Virus record (IMG/VR): IMGVR_UViG_3300039159_000812
Span: 1 to 21,836 of that record
Strand: one strand, 5' to 3'
DNA from: a virus
Length of the DNA: 21,836 nt
Of the stretch, positions 7,628 through 14,827 are shown in pieces. Position numbers and translations under genes: made by a program. The notes under the pieces are model-generated. The model ran no database searches, was not told the origin of the DNA, and saw only the letters and a list, made by a program, of their open reading frames with translations. The stretch's first letter is position 1. The number at the start of each line of letters is the position of its first letter.

Positions 7628-8167
7628 CTACTCGTCCTGCTGACAGAAGCGGATGCGGTTGCCGAATGGGTCGTGGACCTGCATCTGGAGCCCCCACGGC
7701 AAATCCTCCAGACCGGGACGATTGTAAGCGTAATTTTTCTCTGCAAGTTCCCGATGAAACGCACGGATGTTTGCGGTAGCCACAAACACATTTGCTCCTG
7801 GGCTGGCATCTCCGTGATGTTCCGAAAGGTGCAAAGTCAGGTCGGCCCGCTCTAACCCAAGGTAGAGCGGCATCCCTTCCGAGAAACGGTGCTCGAATGC
7901 GACCTGAAAGCCAAGAAAATCGCAGTAGAACTCTCTGGCCTTTCTCTCGTCGAATATACGCAAAATTGGGCTGCAGCTGAGAAAGCGCACTGCGCTCGGG
8001 GATGCGCCCTGCTGATCCAGCTTTGCGCTTGCGGTGTTCCAGTCTGCGTGGCCCAAAGCCTTGGCCACGAGTTCCAGAGACTTGGAATGAGGGATGTCTA
8101 TCCCGTCTGAAGAAAGGGCAGCACGAAGCTGCCGCGCCATGGATTTGGCTTGATCGGCGTTTGTCAT
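7628..8167 (-). CDS. two-domain glyoxalase-related/VOC (bleomycin-resistance-like) protein; moron
   Basis: This 179-residue protein is on the strand opposite to every other gene. Residues 1-50 resemble the glyoxalase-related N-terminal domain found before some VOC domains (LRAALSSDGIDIPHSKSLELVAKALGHADWNT). Residues 62-176 are a VOC domain of bleomycin-resistance type (PILRIFDERKAREFYCDFLGF, LHLSEHHGD, ANVFVATANIRAFHRELAEKNY, WGLQMQVHDPFGNRIRF). The position after FGN that often holds a metal-binding Glu in VOC enzymes is Arg here, so a metal-free binding role such as drug sequestration fits better than glyoxalase catalysis; this is inference. I chose ATG 8167 because GGAGAG lies just upstream with a proper gap. 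An upstream ATG at 8257 would add 30 residues without a good ribosome site. The gene and its upstream spacer are less GC-rich than the neighbours, suggesting separate acquisition. It has no visible structural role. Confidence 0.85.
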   Translation of the reverse strand: MTNADQAKSMARQLRAALSSDGIDIPHSKSLELVAKALGHADWNTASAKLDQQGASPSAVRFLSCSPILRIFDERKAREFYCDFLGFQVAFEHRFSEGMPLYLGLERADLTLHLSEHHGDASPGANVFVATANIRAFHRELAEKNYAYNRPGLEDLPWGLQMQVHDPFGNRIRFCQQDE

Positions 8168-8403
8168 CACACTCTCCTGCCAGTGAACGCGCACGGTGCT
8201 CGCATTGCCGATAGTCACTGGACGAGGGGTTGTGTGAAACGTCCGGGATGCTTTCACCTAGCCTTAACGGCGCGAGCGGCTGGCAGCATGAACCGAACCA
8301 CAAAAAGCCAAACACCGGCTCTATGGTCAAGCAAAATTTTAGAATCAAGGGCAGGTTGGGCTCCTTGCTGACCTTCGTGAAACCGTAGACTTGAGAGCAA
8401 AGT
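8168..8403. promoter_or_regulatory. 236-base spacer holding the likely promoter of the inverted cargo gene
   Basis: This is the longest gene-free stretch in the window apart from none over 300 bases. It is AT-richer than its surroundings: 8281-8340 has 27 G/C of 60. On the minus strand, TAAAAT (8341 down to 8336) matches five of six bases of the -10 consensus but has no convincing -35 box. A TTGACC (8330 down to 8325) and a TTGATT (8348 down to 8343) are possible -35 boxes with poor -10 partners. No operator repeat was recognised. The plus-strand late transcript must cross this spacer to reach the tail genes. Confidence 0.4.
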
Positions 8404-8826
8404 ATGCCCACCAACCGCGAAACCGTTCTCGCTGCGCTGCACGCGCGGTTGCAGCCGCTTGCCGCCTTTGTTCTGCGTGACGAGGTTCTGCCCGAGCGCA
8501 TCCCGGCTGCCGGGCTGATCATCCTGCGCGACGGCGAGCCGGGCGAACCGGAGGTGACGCTGTCGCCGCTGCGCTACCACTACCAGCACCGCGCCGAGTT
8601 GGAGGTCGTCGTCCAGGCCCCGAATGGACGCGCCAGCGCCTTCGACACTTTGATCGCTGCCATCGGCACCGTGCTTGAAGCCGACCGCACCCTTGGCGGT
8701 CTCTGCGACTGGGTCGAACCCGAGGCTCCGGCCTCGGTCGATCTGCCCATCGAGGGCGCAGCTGCGCTGAAGGCGGCGGTGATCACCGTCGTCTTGCACT
8801 ACACCACCACCGGCCCGCTGGCCTGA
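8404..8826 (+). CDS. DUF3168 tail terminator (lambda gpU / RcGTA g8-like)
   Basis: Tail terminator proteins form the ring that ends tail tube growth and docks to the head connector. This 140-residue protein begins with a helix (NRETVLAALHARLQPLA), continues with a beta-rich body (PAAGLIILRDGEPGEPEVTLSPLRYHYQHRAELEVVVQAP), a second helix (ASAFDTLIAAIGTVLEAD), and ends in a strand (AVITVVLHYTTTGPLA). This is the DUF3168/gpU arrangement. It comes immediately before the tail tube gene, as in lambda-like phages and in RcGTA. The ribosome site is modest (GAGAGC at 8393-8398). It is the first plus-strand gene after the inverted cargo gene. Confidence 0.8.
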   Translation: MPTNRETVLAALHARLQPLAAFVLRDEVLPERIPAAGLIILRDGEPGEPEVTLSPLRYHYQHRAELEVVVQAPNGRASAFDTLIAAIGTVLEADRTLGGLCDWVEPEAPASVDLPIEGAAALKAAVITVVLHYTTTGPLA

Positions 8827-8851
8827 CCTACCCCACATAAAGGAGACCCCC

Positions 8852-9790
8852 ATGGCACGTGCGCAAGGCGCGCGGGCGCAGATGGCGCTTGCGTATGAGA
8901 CGGTTTACGGCACCCCGCCGGTCAGTGGGTTCCGCTTGATGCCCTTCGCCCGGACAACGCTCGGGTCAGAGCAGCCGCTTTTGGAATCCGAACTGCTGGG
9001 CTATGGCCGAGATCCGCTGGCCCCGATCAAGGACGCGGTCACCGCCGATGGCGAGGTGGTGATCCCCATTGATGTGGAGGCGTTCGGGTTCTGGCTTAAG
9101 GCGGCGTTTGGCCAGCCGGTCACCAGCGGCACCACGCCCAAGACCCACACCTTCCAGTCGGGCAACTGGACGCTGCCCAGCATGGCGATCGAGACGGCGA
9201 TGCCCGAAGTGCCGCGTTTTGCCATGTATTCCGGCTGCGTCCTCGATCAGCTGACTTGGCAGATGCAGCGGTCGGGCCTGCTGACTGCGACGGCCCGGCT
9301 GGTGGCCCAAGGCGAAACCATCGCTACCGCCACAGCCGCAGGCACGCCGACCGCGCTGGGCTTGCAGCGCTTCGGCCACTTTAACGGCACAGTCAAACGA
9401 AATGGCTCGGCCTTGGGCAACGTGGTCTCGGCCGAGATCACCTATTCGAACAACCTCGACCGCATCGAGACCATCCGGGGCGACGGCCGGATCGATGGCG
9501 CCGACCCCGCGATGGCCGCCCTGTCAGGCCGGATCGAGGTGCGCTTTTCCGACACGGCACTGATCACCCAAGCCATCGACGGCACCCCCTGCGAGCTGGA
9601 ATTCAACTACAGCCTTGGGGCCAACGCCAGCTTCACCTTCACGGCGCATGCCGTCTACCTGCCCCGCCCGCGCATCGAGATTGCTGGGCCGCAGGGCGTA
9701 CAGGCGACCTTCGACTGGATGGCTGCCAAAGCCACCAGCCCGGCGCGCATGTGCACCGCCGTCCTCATCAACGCCCTTGCAGGATACTGA
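8852..9790 (+). CDS. phage tail tube protein
   Basis: This 312-residue protein is the likely main tail tube subunit. The start MARAQGARAQMALAYETVYGTPP, followed by a region on the outer surface of the tube ring (LGSEQPLLESELLGYGRDP) and beta strands (VTADGEVVIPIDVEAFGFWLKAAFG), is typical of long phage tube proteins. Later come SMAIETAMPEVPRFAMYSGCVLDQLTW and a C-terminal half with SAEITYSNNLDRIETIRGDGRIDGADP. It is clearly longer than the RcGTA tube protein and lambda gpV (246), so extra surface domains may be present. AAGGAG at 8840-8845 is a strong ribosome site, consistent with a highly made protein. Confidence 0.88.
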   Translation: MARAQGARAQMALAYETVYGTPPVSGFRLMPFARTTLGSEQPLLESELLGYGRDPLAPIKDAVTADGEVVIPIDVEAFGFWLKAAFGQPVTSGTTPKTHTFQSGNWTLPSMAIETAMPEVPRFAMYSGCVLDQLTWQMQRSGLLTATARLVAQGETIATATAAGTPTALGLQRFGHFNGTVKRNGSALGNVVSAEITYSNNLDRIETIRGDGRIDGADPAMAALSGRIEVRFSDTALITQAIDGTPCELEFNYSLGANASFTFTAHAVYLPRPRIEIAGPQGVQATFDWMAAKATSPARMCTAVLINALAGY

Positions 9791-9792
9791 TC

Positions 9793-10230
9793 ATGATCCG
9801 ACTGAACCTGACCGCCACGCCGGAATGGCTGGACCTTGCCCACGGCCTGCGCCTGCTCGTGGGCCCGTTGACCACCGCTTTGATGGTGTCCGCCCGCGCC
9901 GATCCGGCCATCGAGGCTCTGCCGGAAGGAGCAACGCAGGAGGCGCTGGCCCTCGCGATGGCCAAGGCTGTCGCCCGCCGTGCTGTGCTGGATTGGGAGG
10001 GCGTCGGCGATGACGCTGGCAATGTCGTGCCCGTCACGCCCGAAGGCATCGACGCCCTATTGGAAATCTGGCCGGTGTTTGAGGCGTTCCAGACGCAATA
10101 CGTCGCCAAGGGTCTGATCCTGGACGCGGAAAAAAACGTCTCCGCGCCCTTGCCGAATGGTCTTTCGGTGGGGGCGACCGATACTGCGCGGCCTGCCAAG
10201 TTGCCTGCCCCGACTGCCCCGCAAGACTGA
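9793..10230 (+). CDS. tail assembly chaperone, short (gpG-like) form
   Basis: This is the zero-frame product of the chaperone gene, 145 residues. In lambda, gpG and the frameshifted gpGT bind the tape measure and recruit tube subunits, and are absent from the finished tail. The sequence has an N-terminal strand (MIRLNLTATPEWLDLAHGLRLLVGPL), a helical core (GATQEALALAMAKAVARRAVLDWEGVGDDAGN and TPEGIDALLEIWPVFEAFQTQYV), and a low-complexity Ala/Pro/Thr tail from about residue 120. The start at 9793 lies three bases after the tube stop, and MIRLNLTA is a natural family start. A longer ORF reaching into the tube gene is not needed. It lies between the tube and tape-measure genes, the standard place for this pair. 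Confidence 0.85.
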   Translation: MIRLNLTATPEWLDLAHGLRLLVGPLTTALMVSARADPAIEALPEGATQEALALAMAKAVARRAVLDWEGVGDDAGNVVPVTPEGIDALLEIWPVFEAFQTQYVAKGLILDAEKNVSAPLPNGLSVGATDTARPAKLPAPTAPQD

Positions 10231-10460
10231 ACAGGCCACAGACCCCTGAGGGCTGGCAGGTCTGGGATCTGGTCGGTCGCCTTGGCGGGCAACTGCGCGT
10301 GATCCCCGGCGCGGTGCTGGGCTGGGACATGGGCGCAGCCTTGGCCCTCGCCCGTGCACTCGGCATCGACCCCCTGATCGCCGCGGAACTGCTGACCGAG
10401 ATCGAGGCGGTGATGGTGCGCAAGCTGAACGAACAGATGGAAGGAGGCCGCAATGGCTGA
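9793..10460 (+). CDS. predicted -1 frameshift fusion of the tail assembly chaperone (gpGT-like)
   Basis: Bases 10137-10457 form an open -1 frame (TGA at 10458-10460) that overlaps the end of the short chaperone and runs to the tape-measure start. A -1 slip at A AAA AAC (10131-10137) would join residues 1-115 of the chaperone to 107 further residues, 222 in all. The added part begins RLRALAEWSFGGG, has a CxxCxxxCxxC motif (C132, C135, C139, C142), then EGWQVWDLVGRLGGQLRV and a helical end (LTEIEAVMVRKLNEQMEGG). No good start codon serves this frame on its own; the first plausible GTG or ATG lies after the WQVWDLV stretch. Position, size and the slip signal match the lambda G/GT system. The join is predicted, not observed. 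Confidence 0.75.
10131..10176 (+). promoter_or_regulatory. programmed -1 ribosomal frameshift signal: slippery heptamer plus stem-loop
   Basis: In the chaperone frame the codons read GAA AAA AAC, giving the canonical heptamer A AAA AAC at 10131-10137. After a 7-base spacer (10138-10144), bases 10145-10157 pair with 10164-10176. The stem has 13 pairs: CGCCC with GGGCG, three G-U wobbles, and CCGAA with TTCGG, closed by the 6-base loop TGGTCT. This is the textbook arrangement for -1 slippage, and the -1 frame is open from here to the tape-measure gene. Confidence 0.78.
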
Positions 10461-12879
10461 AAAACGTGTCAGCGTCCGCCTCGTCGCGGAAGGCGGCCGC
10501 CAGGTGCGCGCCGAGTTGGAAGGCATCGGCGATGCGGGCGCACGTGGCTTTGGCCGCCTGTCCACAGAGATGGAACTGGCCAACACCCGGCTGGCCAGCT
10601 TCGCCCGCAAGGCAGGGATTGCACTGGCGGCGGTGACGGTTGCTGCTGCCGCTGCTGGCGTGGCGATGGTGCGGTCGGGCCTTGAGACCATCGGCGCACA
10701 GGCCGACATGGCCGCGTCTCTGAAAACGACGGTTGAAAGCCTGCAGGTGCTGACATGGGCAGGTGAACTGGCAGGCGTGTCGATGGGCGAGATCGAGCAG
10801 GCAACCAAGAAGCTGACCACACGATTGTCGGAAGCTGCCGCAGGATCCGGATCGGCGGTAGGCGCATTGCAGCGTTTGAACCTTTCGGCCACCGAACTAC
10901 AGGCGCTCCCCCTGGACCAGCGCATCGTCGCCATTCAGGAGGCGCTGAACAGGTTTGTACCGGAAGCGGAACGTGCGGCCGTGGCGTCGGACCTTTTCGG
11001 CGACAAGGCGGCGCTGGCGTTTCTGCGCATCGACCCTGCCACCTTGCGCGAGGCGGCGCAGGATGTGCGCGACTTCGGTGTGGCCGTCAGTGCGGCGGAC
11101 GCCGCACAGATCGAGCGAACCGGCGATGCTATCGCCAAACTCAGCCTGATCTGGCTCGGCCTGACCAATCGATTGACGGCCGCCGTGGCCCCAGTGCTGG
11201 AAACCATCGCCAACACGCTGGCCGACATGGCGCGCAGCACCGGTCCCATCGGCTTCGCGATCAATGCGCTTTTCGACAATATCAGTCGCCTCACAACCTA
11301 CGCCGCGACCTTCGCCACGCTGATGGCCGGGCGATGGGTGGCGGGGCTGGCGGCTGCGGCCCTGTCCGTGCGCGGGCTGGCCACAGGCCTTGTCATCCTG
11401 CGCGGCGCACTGATCCGCACCGGCATCGGCGCGTTGATCGTCGGCGCTGGCGAGCTGGTATTCCAGTTCACACGGCTCGTTGCGGGCGCGGGCGGGTTCG
11501 GGGCTGCCATTGGCCTCCTGAAGGACCTGGCGCTTGAGGTCTGGGATCGCATTGGCCTCGGCGCGGCCTCTGCCTGGTCAAAGATCGAGGCGAGCTGGGC
11601 CGGGCTGCAAGCCACAATCTATGGCGCGATGCAGTCATCGGTGGAGGCGGTGACCAGTTTCGGCAATTCGGCAGCGGGCATCTTCAAGGGTGCTTATGAC
11701 GCCGTGAAGGCGATCTGGGGCCAGCTGCCCGGTGCGATTGGCGATTTTGCCTTTCAGGCCGCAAACGGGTTGATCGGTGGGGTTGAAGCCATGTTGAACG
11801 GCGTGGTCACCCGGATCAACAACTTCATCAATGGCTTGAATGCCGCGCTCGACCTCTTACCAGATTGGGCTGTCGGCGAAGGCGGGGTGCGGATCGGCAC
11901 CCTTGATCCAGTGGCGCTGGGCCGGATCGACAATCCGTTTGCCGGGTCTGCCGCTGCGGCAGGAGCCGCTGCCGCTGAAGCCTTCTCGGCCGCGATGGCG
12001 CAGACCTATGTGACGACGCCCGATCTGGGGCTGACCGGGATGGCGGAAGAAGCCACCGCCCGGGCAGAGGCGTATCGCGAGGCTTCGGGCATGCTGGCCG
12101 ATGCGGCCACGCGACCCATGCAAAGTTGGCAGGCGCTGAAGGACGCCGTCGCTGGAGCCGGGACCGAAGGCGAGGCCGCGCTTGACGGGGCCGCCGGTGC
12201 ATCAGACCGGCTGGACGAGTCGATGACCGAGGCAGGGCGCGCCGCCGGTAGGGCGGGTGCCGCCGCTGCTGCTGGGGCCGAAGTGGCCAAGACCGGATGG
12301 GAGGCCGCCGTCGCCACCCTCGTTGACTATGCCGCCAAAGCCCGCGACATCGGCGGCGATATCGGCAACGCGCTGGTCAGCGCCTTTACTTCTGCCGAGA
12401 ACGCCGTGGGCGAGTTCGTGAAGACTGGCAAGCTCAACTTCGCCGACCTCGTCACCTCGATGATCGCGGATCTCGCGAAACTGGCGGCGCGGCGTTTCAT
12501 ACTTGGCCCCATCGCCAACGCGCTGTCGGGAGCGCTGGGCGGTGCCGGTGGCATCTTCGCCAACATCCTGCACGCCGGTGGCAAGGTCGGATCACCCGGC
12601 CCGGGCCGGATGGTCCCCGCCATCGCATTTGCCGGTGCCCCGCGCATGCATGCGGGCGGCTGGGCCGGGATCAAACCTGACGAGGTTCCGGCAATCCTGC
12701 AACGCGGAGAACGGGTGCTGTCTCGGCGAGAGGCCGCAGGTTACGGCCAAGGGCAATTCGCTGCACCATCCGTCAACGTGACGATTAACGCCCGTGACGC
12801 TGAAAGCTTCCGGCAGTCTCGCACGCAGGTCGCGGCGGATATCGCCCGCGCCGTGTCCTTGGGCCGGAGGGGCATGTGA
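10453..12879 (+). CDS. tail tape measure protein, lambda family
   Basis: This protein sets tail length and is expelled with the DNA. It has 808 residues (lambda gpH 853), so a tail of lambda-like length, roughly 120 nm at 1.5 angstrom per residue, is expected; RcGTA by contrast has a much shorter tape measure. Hydrophobic helices occur near residues 54-75 (ALAAVTVAAAAAGVAMV) and about 290-345 (repeated Ala/Leu/Gly-rich segments around LATGLVILRGALIRTGIGALIVGAGELVF). The C-terminal signature includes LVTSMIADLAKLAARRFILGPIAN and HAGGWAGIKPDEVPAILQRGERVLSRRE, typical of lambda-type tape measures. No lytic domain is seen. The ATG follows AAGGAGG and overlaps the end of the chaperone -1 frame by eight bases. 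Confidence 0.93.
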   Translation: MAEKRVSVRLVAEGGRQVRAELEGIGDAGARGFGRLSTEMELANTRLASFARKAGIALAAVTVAAAAAGVAMVRSGLETIGAQADMAASLKTTVESLQVLTWAGELAGVSMGEIEQATKKLTTRLSEAAAGSGSAVGALQRLNLSATELQALPLDQRIVAIQEALNRFVPEAERAAVASDLFGDKAALAFLRIDPATLREAAQDVRDFGVAVSAADAAQIERTGDAIAKLSLIWLGLTNRLTAAVAPVLETIANTLADMARSTGPIGFAINALFDNISRLTTYAATFATLMAGRWVAGLAAAALSVRGLATGLVILRGALIRTGIGALIVGAGELVFQFTRLVAGAGGFGAAIGLLKDLALEVWDRIGLGAASAWSKIEASWAGLQATIYGAMQSSVEAVTSFGNSAAGIFKGAYDAVKAIWGQLPGAIGDFAFQAANGLIGGVEAMLNGVVTRINNFINGLNAALDLLPDWAVGEGGVRIGTLDPVALGRIDNPFAGSAAAAGAAAAEAFSAAMAQTYVTTPDLGLTGMAEEATARAEAYREASGMLADAATRPMQSWQALKDAVAGAGTEGEAALDGAAGASDRLDESMTEAGRAAGRAGAAAAAGAEVAKTGWEAAVATLVDYAAKARDIGGDIGNALVSAFTSAENAVGEFVKTGKLNFADLVTSMIADLAKLAARRFILGPIANALSGALGGAGGIFANILHAGGKVGSPGPGRMVPAIAFAGAPRMHAGGWAGIKPDEVPAILQRGERVLSRREAAGYGQGQFAAPSVNVTINARDAESFRQSRTQVAADIARAVSLGRRGM

Positions 12880-13505
12880 TGGCATTTCACGAGGTGCGCT
12901 TCCCTGACAACATCAGCCGCGGCGCGCGCGGCGGGCCGGAACGGCGCACCCAGATCGTTGAGTTGGCCAGCGGCGACGAAGAGCGCAACGCCAGCTGGGC
13001 CAACAGCCGCCGCCGGTATGATGTCGCCTATGGCATTCGTCGCGCCGATGATCTGGCGGCGGTGGTTGCCTTCTTCGAGGCGCGCAACGGCCGCCTGCAC
13101 GGGTTTCGCTACAAGGACTGGGCCGATTACAAGTCCGCGCTGCCATCGCAGGCAGTCACCCCGACCGACCAGCAGATCGGTACCGGCACCGGCAGTCAGC
13201 AAACATTCCAACTGGCGAAACGCTATACCTCCGGGGCGCAGACATGGGTCCGGACTATTGCCAAACCGGTGGTAGGGACCGTCCGCGTCGCGCTGGGCAT
13301 GGTGGAGCAGATGTCAGGCTGGACCATGGACACGACGACTGGCGTCATCACCTTCACCACCGCGCCCGCCAATGGCGTCATCGTCCGCGCCGGTTTCGAA
13401 TTCGATGTGCCGGTGCGCTTCGACAGCGACACGCTGGACGTGACCCTCGACTTTGAACGGCTCGGGTCGATCACCTCCATCCCCCTATTGGAAATCCGCA
13501 GATGA
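12879..13505 (+). CDS. distal tail protein, DUF2460/TIGR02217 (RcGTA g12-like)
   Basis: This 208-residue protein is the first of four tip proteins shared with RcGTA. The start AFHEVRFPDNISRGARGGPERRTQIVELASGDEERNA and the segment FFEARNGRLHGFRYKDWADYKS are hallmarks of this family. In RcGTA the equivalent protein is the distal tail (Dit) ring connecting tube and hub. The body after residue 90 is beta-rich (QTWVRTIAKPVVGTVRVAL, VITFTTAPANGVIVRAGFEFDVPVRFD) and ends SIPLLEIRR. An in-frame GTG at 12876 is possible. I prefer ATG 12879, which overlaps the tape-measure stop by one base (TGATG). Its own stop overlaps the next start (ATGA). Confidence 0.92.
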   Translation: MAFHEVRFPDNISRGARGGPERRTQIVELASGDEERNASWANSRRRYDVAYGIRRADDLAAVVAFFEARNGRLHGFRYKDWADYKSALPSQAVTPTDQQIGTGTGSQQTFQLAKRYTSGAQTWVRTIAKPVVGTVRVALGMVEQMSGWTMDTTTGVITFTTAPANGVIVRAGFEFDVPVRFDSDTLDVTLDFERLGSITSIPLLEIRR

Positions 13506-14386
13506 AAAACCTCTCCCCTGCGCTGCAGAGCCATCTCGATGATGGCACCACCAAATTATCCTGGTGCTGGCGGATTACGCGGTCGGACGGCGTGGTGCTG
13601 GGCTTCGCTGATCATGATCGCGCGCTGGCTTTCGATGGCACCGATTTTGAGCCGGAGAGCGGTTTTGCCGCTTCGGAAATCCGCGCTGGCTCCGATCTGG
13701 CGGTCGATGCACAGGATGCCACCGGCGTGCTGAGCTCCGACCGCATCACCGAAACCGATATCCTCGACGGGCGCTGGGACAATGCGGCGGTCGAGCTGTG
13801 GCGGGTGAACTGGGCCGACACCAGCCAGCGCGTTCTACTGCGGCGGGGTGCAGTGGGGCAAATCCGGCGCGGCCGCATGGCGTTCGTCGCCGAGGTCCGG
13901 TCCCTGGCGCATGTGCTGGGCCAGACGGTCGGACGGACGTTTCAGGCGGGGTGCGACGCCCGCTTGGGCGATGCGCGTTGCGGGATCGATCTTGAAAACG
14001 CCATCTACAAGGGCAGCGGTATCGTGACCGACCTCTTGCGGGACCGGGCGTTCATGGCTTCGGGATTGTCCGGGTTTGACCCGGGCTGGTTCACGTCAGG
14101 CACCCTCACCTGGACCAGCGGTGCCAATGCGGGGCGTATCACCGAAGTGCTGTCCCATAGGTCGGCCGATGCTATCGCGACGCTGACCTTGCTGGAAGCT
14201 CCGGTGTTGCCCATCGCCGAGAGCGACAGCTTCATCGCGCGCGCAGGCTGCGACAAGCGCATCGCGACCTGCAACGCAAAGTTCGCGAATGCCGTCAACT
14301 TTCGGGGGTTTCCGAACATTCCAGGTCAAGACGCGGTGCTGCGCTATGCCAGCCAGGACGGCGGCCACGAAGGGAACGTGCTGTGA
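13502..14386 (+). CDS. tail hub protein, DUF2163/TIGR02218 (RcGTA g13-like)
   Basis: This 294-residue protein is the hub below the distal tail ring. The N-terminal DUF2163 part has LDDGTTKLSWCWRITRSDG and ALAFDGTDFEPESGF. The C-terminal part has the family ending GCDKRIATCNAKFANAVNFRGFPNIPG. Four cysteines are placed as two pairs: C151 and C160 in GCDARLGDARCG, and C250 and C257 in GCDKRIATC. In lambda, the tip protein gpL carries an iron-sulfur cluster, and these four cysteines are good candidates for the same here; that is inference. It overlaps both neighbours by four bases, so translation is coupled with the genes on either side. Confidence 0.92.
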   Translation: MKNLSPALQSHLDDGTTKLSWCWRITRSDGVVLGFADHDRALAFDGTDFEPESGFAASEIRAGSDLAVDAQDATGVLSSDRITETDILDGRWDNAAVELWRVNWADTSQRVLLRRGAVGQIRRGRMAFVAEVRSLAHVLGQTVGRTFQAGCDARLGDARCGIDLENAIYKGSGIVTDLLRDRAFMASGLSGFDPGWFTSGTLTWTSGANAGRITEVLSHRSADAIATLTLLEAPVLPIAESDSFIARAGCDKRIATCNAKFANAVNFRGFPNIPGQDAVLRYASQDGGHEGNVL

Positions 14387-14817
14387 CGGCCGCCGATCCA
14401 GCAATCGTTGTCACCACCGCCCGCAACTGGCTCGGCACGCCCTACCACGATCAGGCCAGTCTGCGCGGGGTCGGCTGCGACTGCCTCGGCCTGGCGCGCG
14501 GCGTCTGGCGCGAAGTGGTGGGCAACGAGCCATTCCCGATCCCGCCTTACAGCCGGGATTGGGGAGAGACCGGGCCTCGCGAGGTTCTGGCTGAAGGCGC
14601 GCGCCAGATGATGCCGGAGATCACCCCCGCTGATGCTGGGCCCGGCGCGCTGGTCCTGTTCAGGATGGCCCCACGCGCCATCGCCAAGCATGTCGGGATT
14701 CTGACGGCACCCGACCGTTTCATCCACGCCTATGAACGGCTGGGCGTCGTCGAAGAAACCCTGACCCCGACATGGGCGCGCAAGATCGCCTTCGCCTTCC
14801 TGTTCCCCGAAAGCTGA
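14383..14817 (+). CDS. tail-associated NlpC/P60 cysteine peptidase, TIGR02219 (RcGTA g14-like)
   Basis: This 144-residue peptidase of the NlpC/P60 fold is thought to cut peptidoglycan peptides at the tail tip so DNA can cross the wall. The catalytic cysteine is C34 in VGCDCLGLARGVWREV, a DCxGL version of the family motif. The likely histidine is H103 in AKHVGIL, and the third polar residue may be H115 in RFIHAYERLG. It starts with GTG at 14383 within GTGA, overlapping the hub stop. The next in-frame ATG is far downstream and would lose the catalytic Cys, so GTG is right. It lies between the hub and megatron genes exactly as in RcGTA. Confidence 0.92.
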   Translation: MTAADPAIVVTTARNWLGTPYHDQASLRGVGCDCLGLARGVWREVVGNEPFPIPPYSRDWGETGPREVLAEGARQMMPEITPADAGPGALVLFRMAPRAIAKHVGILTAPDRFIHAYERLGVVEETLTPTWARKIAFAFLFPES

Positions 14818-14827
14818 GACCCCACAC

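Noticed and set aside
8168-8257. Upstream ATG at 8257 for the VOC gene
   Set aside because: No ribosome site, and the extra 30 residues are not domain-like; ATG 8167 has GGAGAG at proper distance.
7572-8522. Minus-strand open frame (316 codons) overlapping the VOC gene in another frame
   Set aside because: The VOC frame carries the conserved motifs and a ribosome site; this frame only reads through it and into the tail terminator gene. Its middle part is mentioned only as a possible host remnant.
9751-9792. Earlier ATG for the tail chaperone, inside the tube gene
   Set aside because: It would add 14 Arg/His-rich residues from another gene's frame; MIRLNLTA at 9793 is a natural start just after the tube stop.
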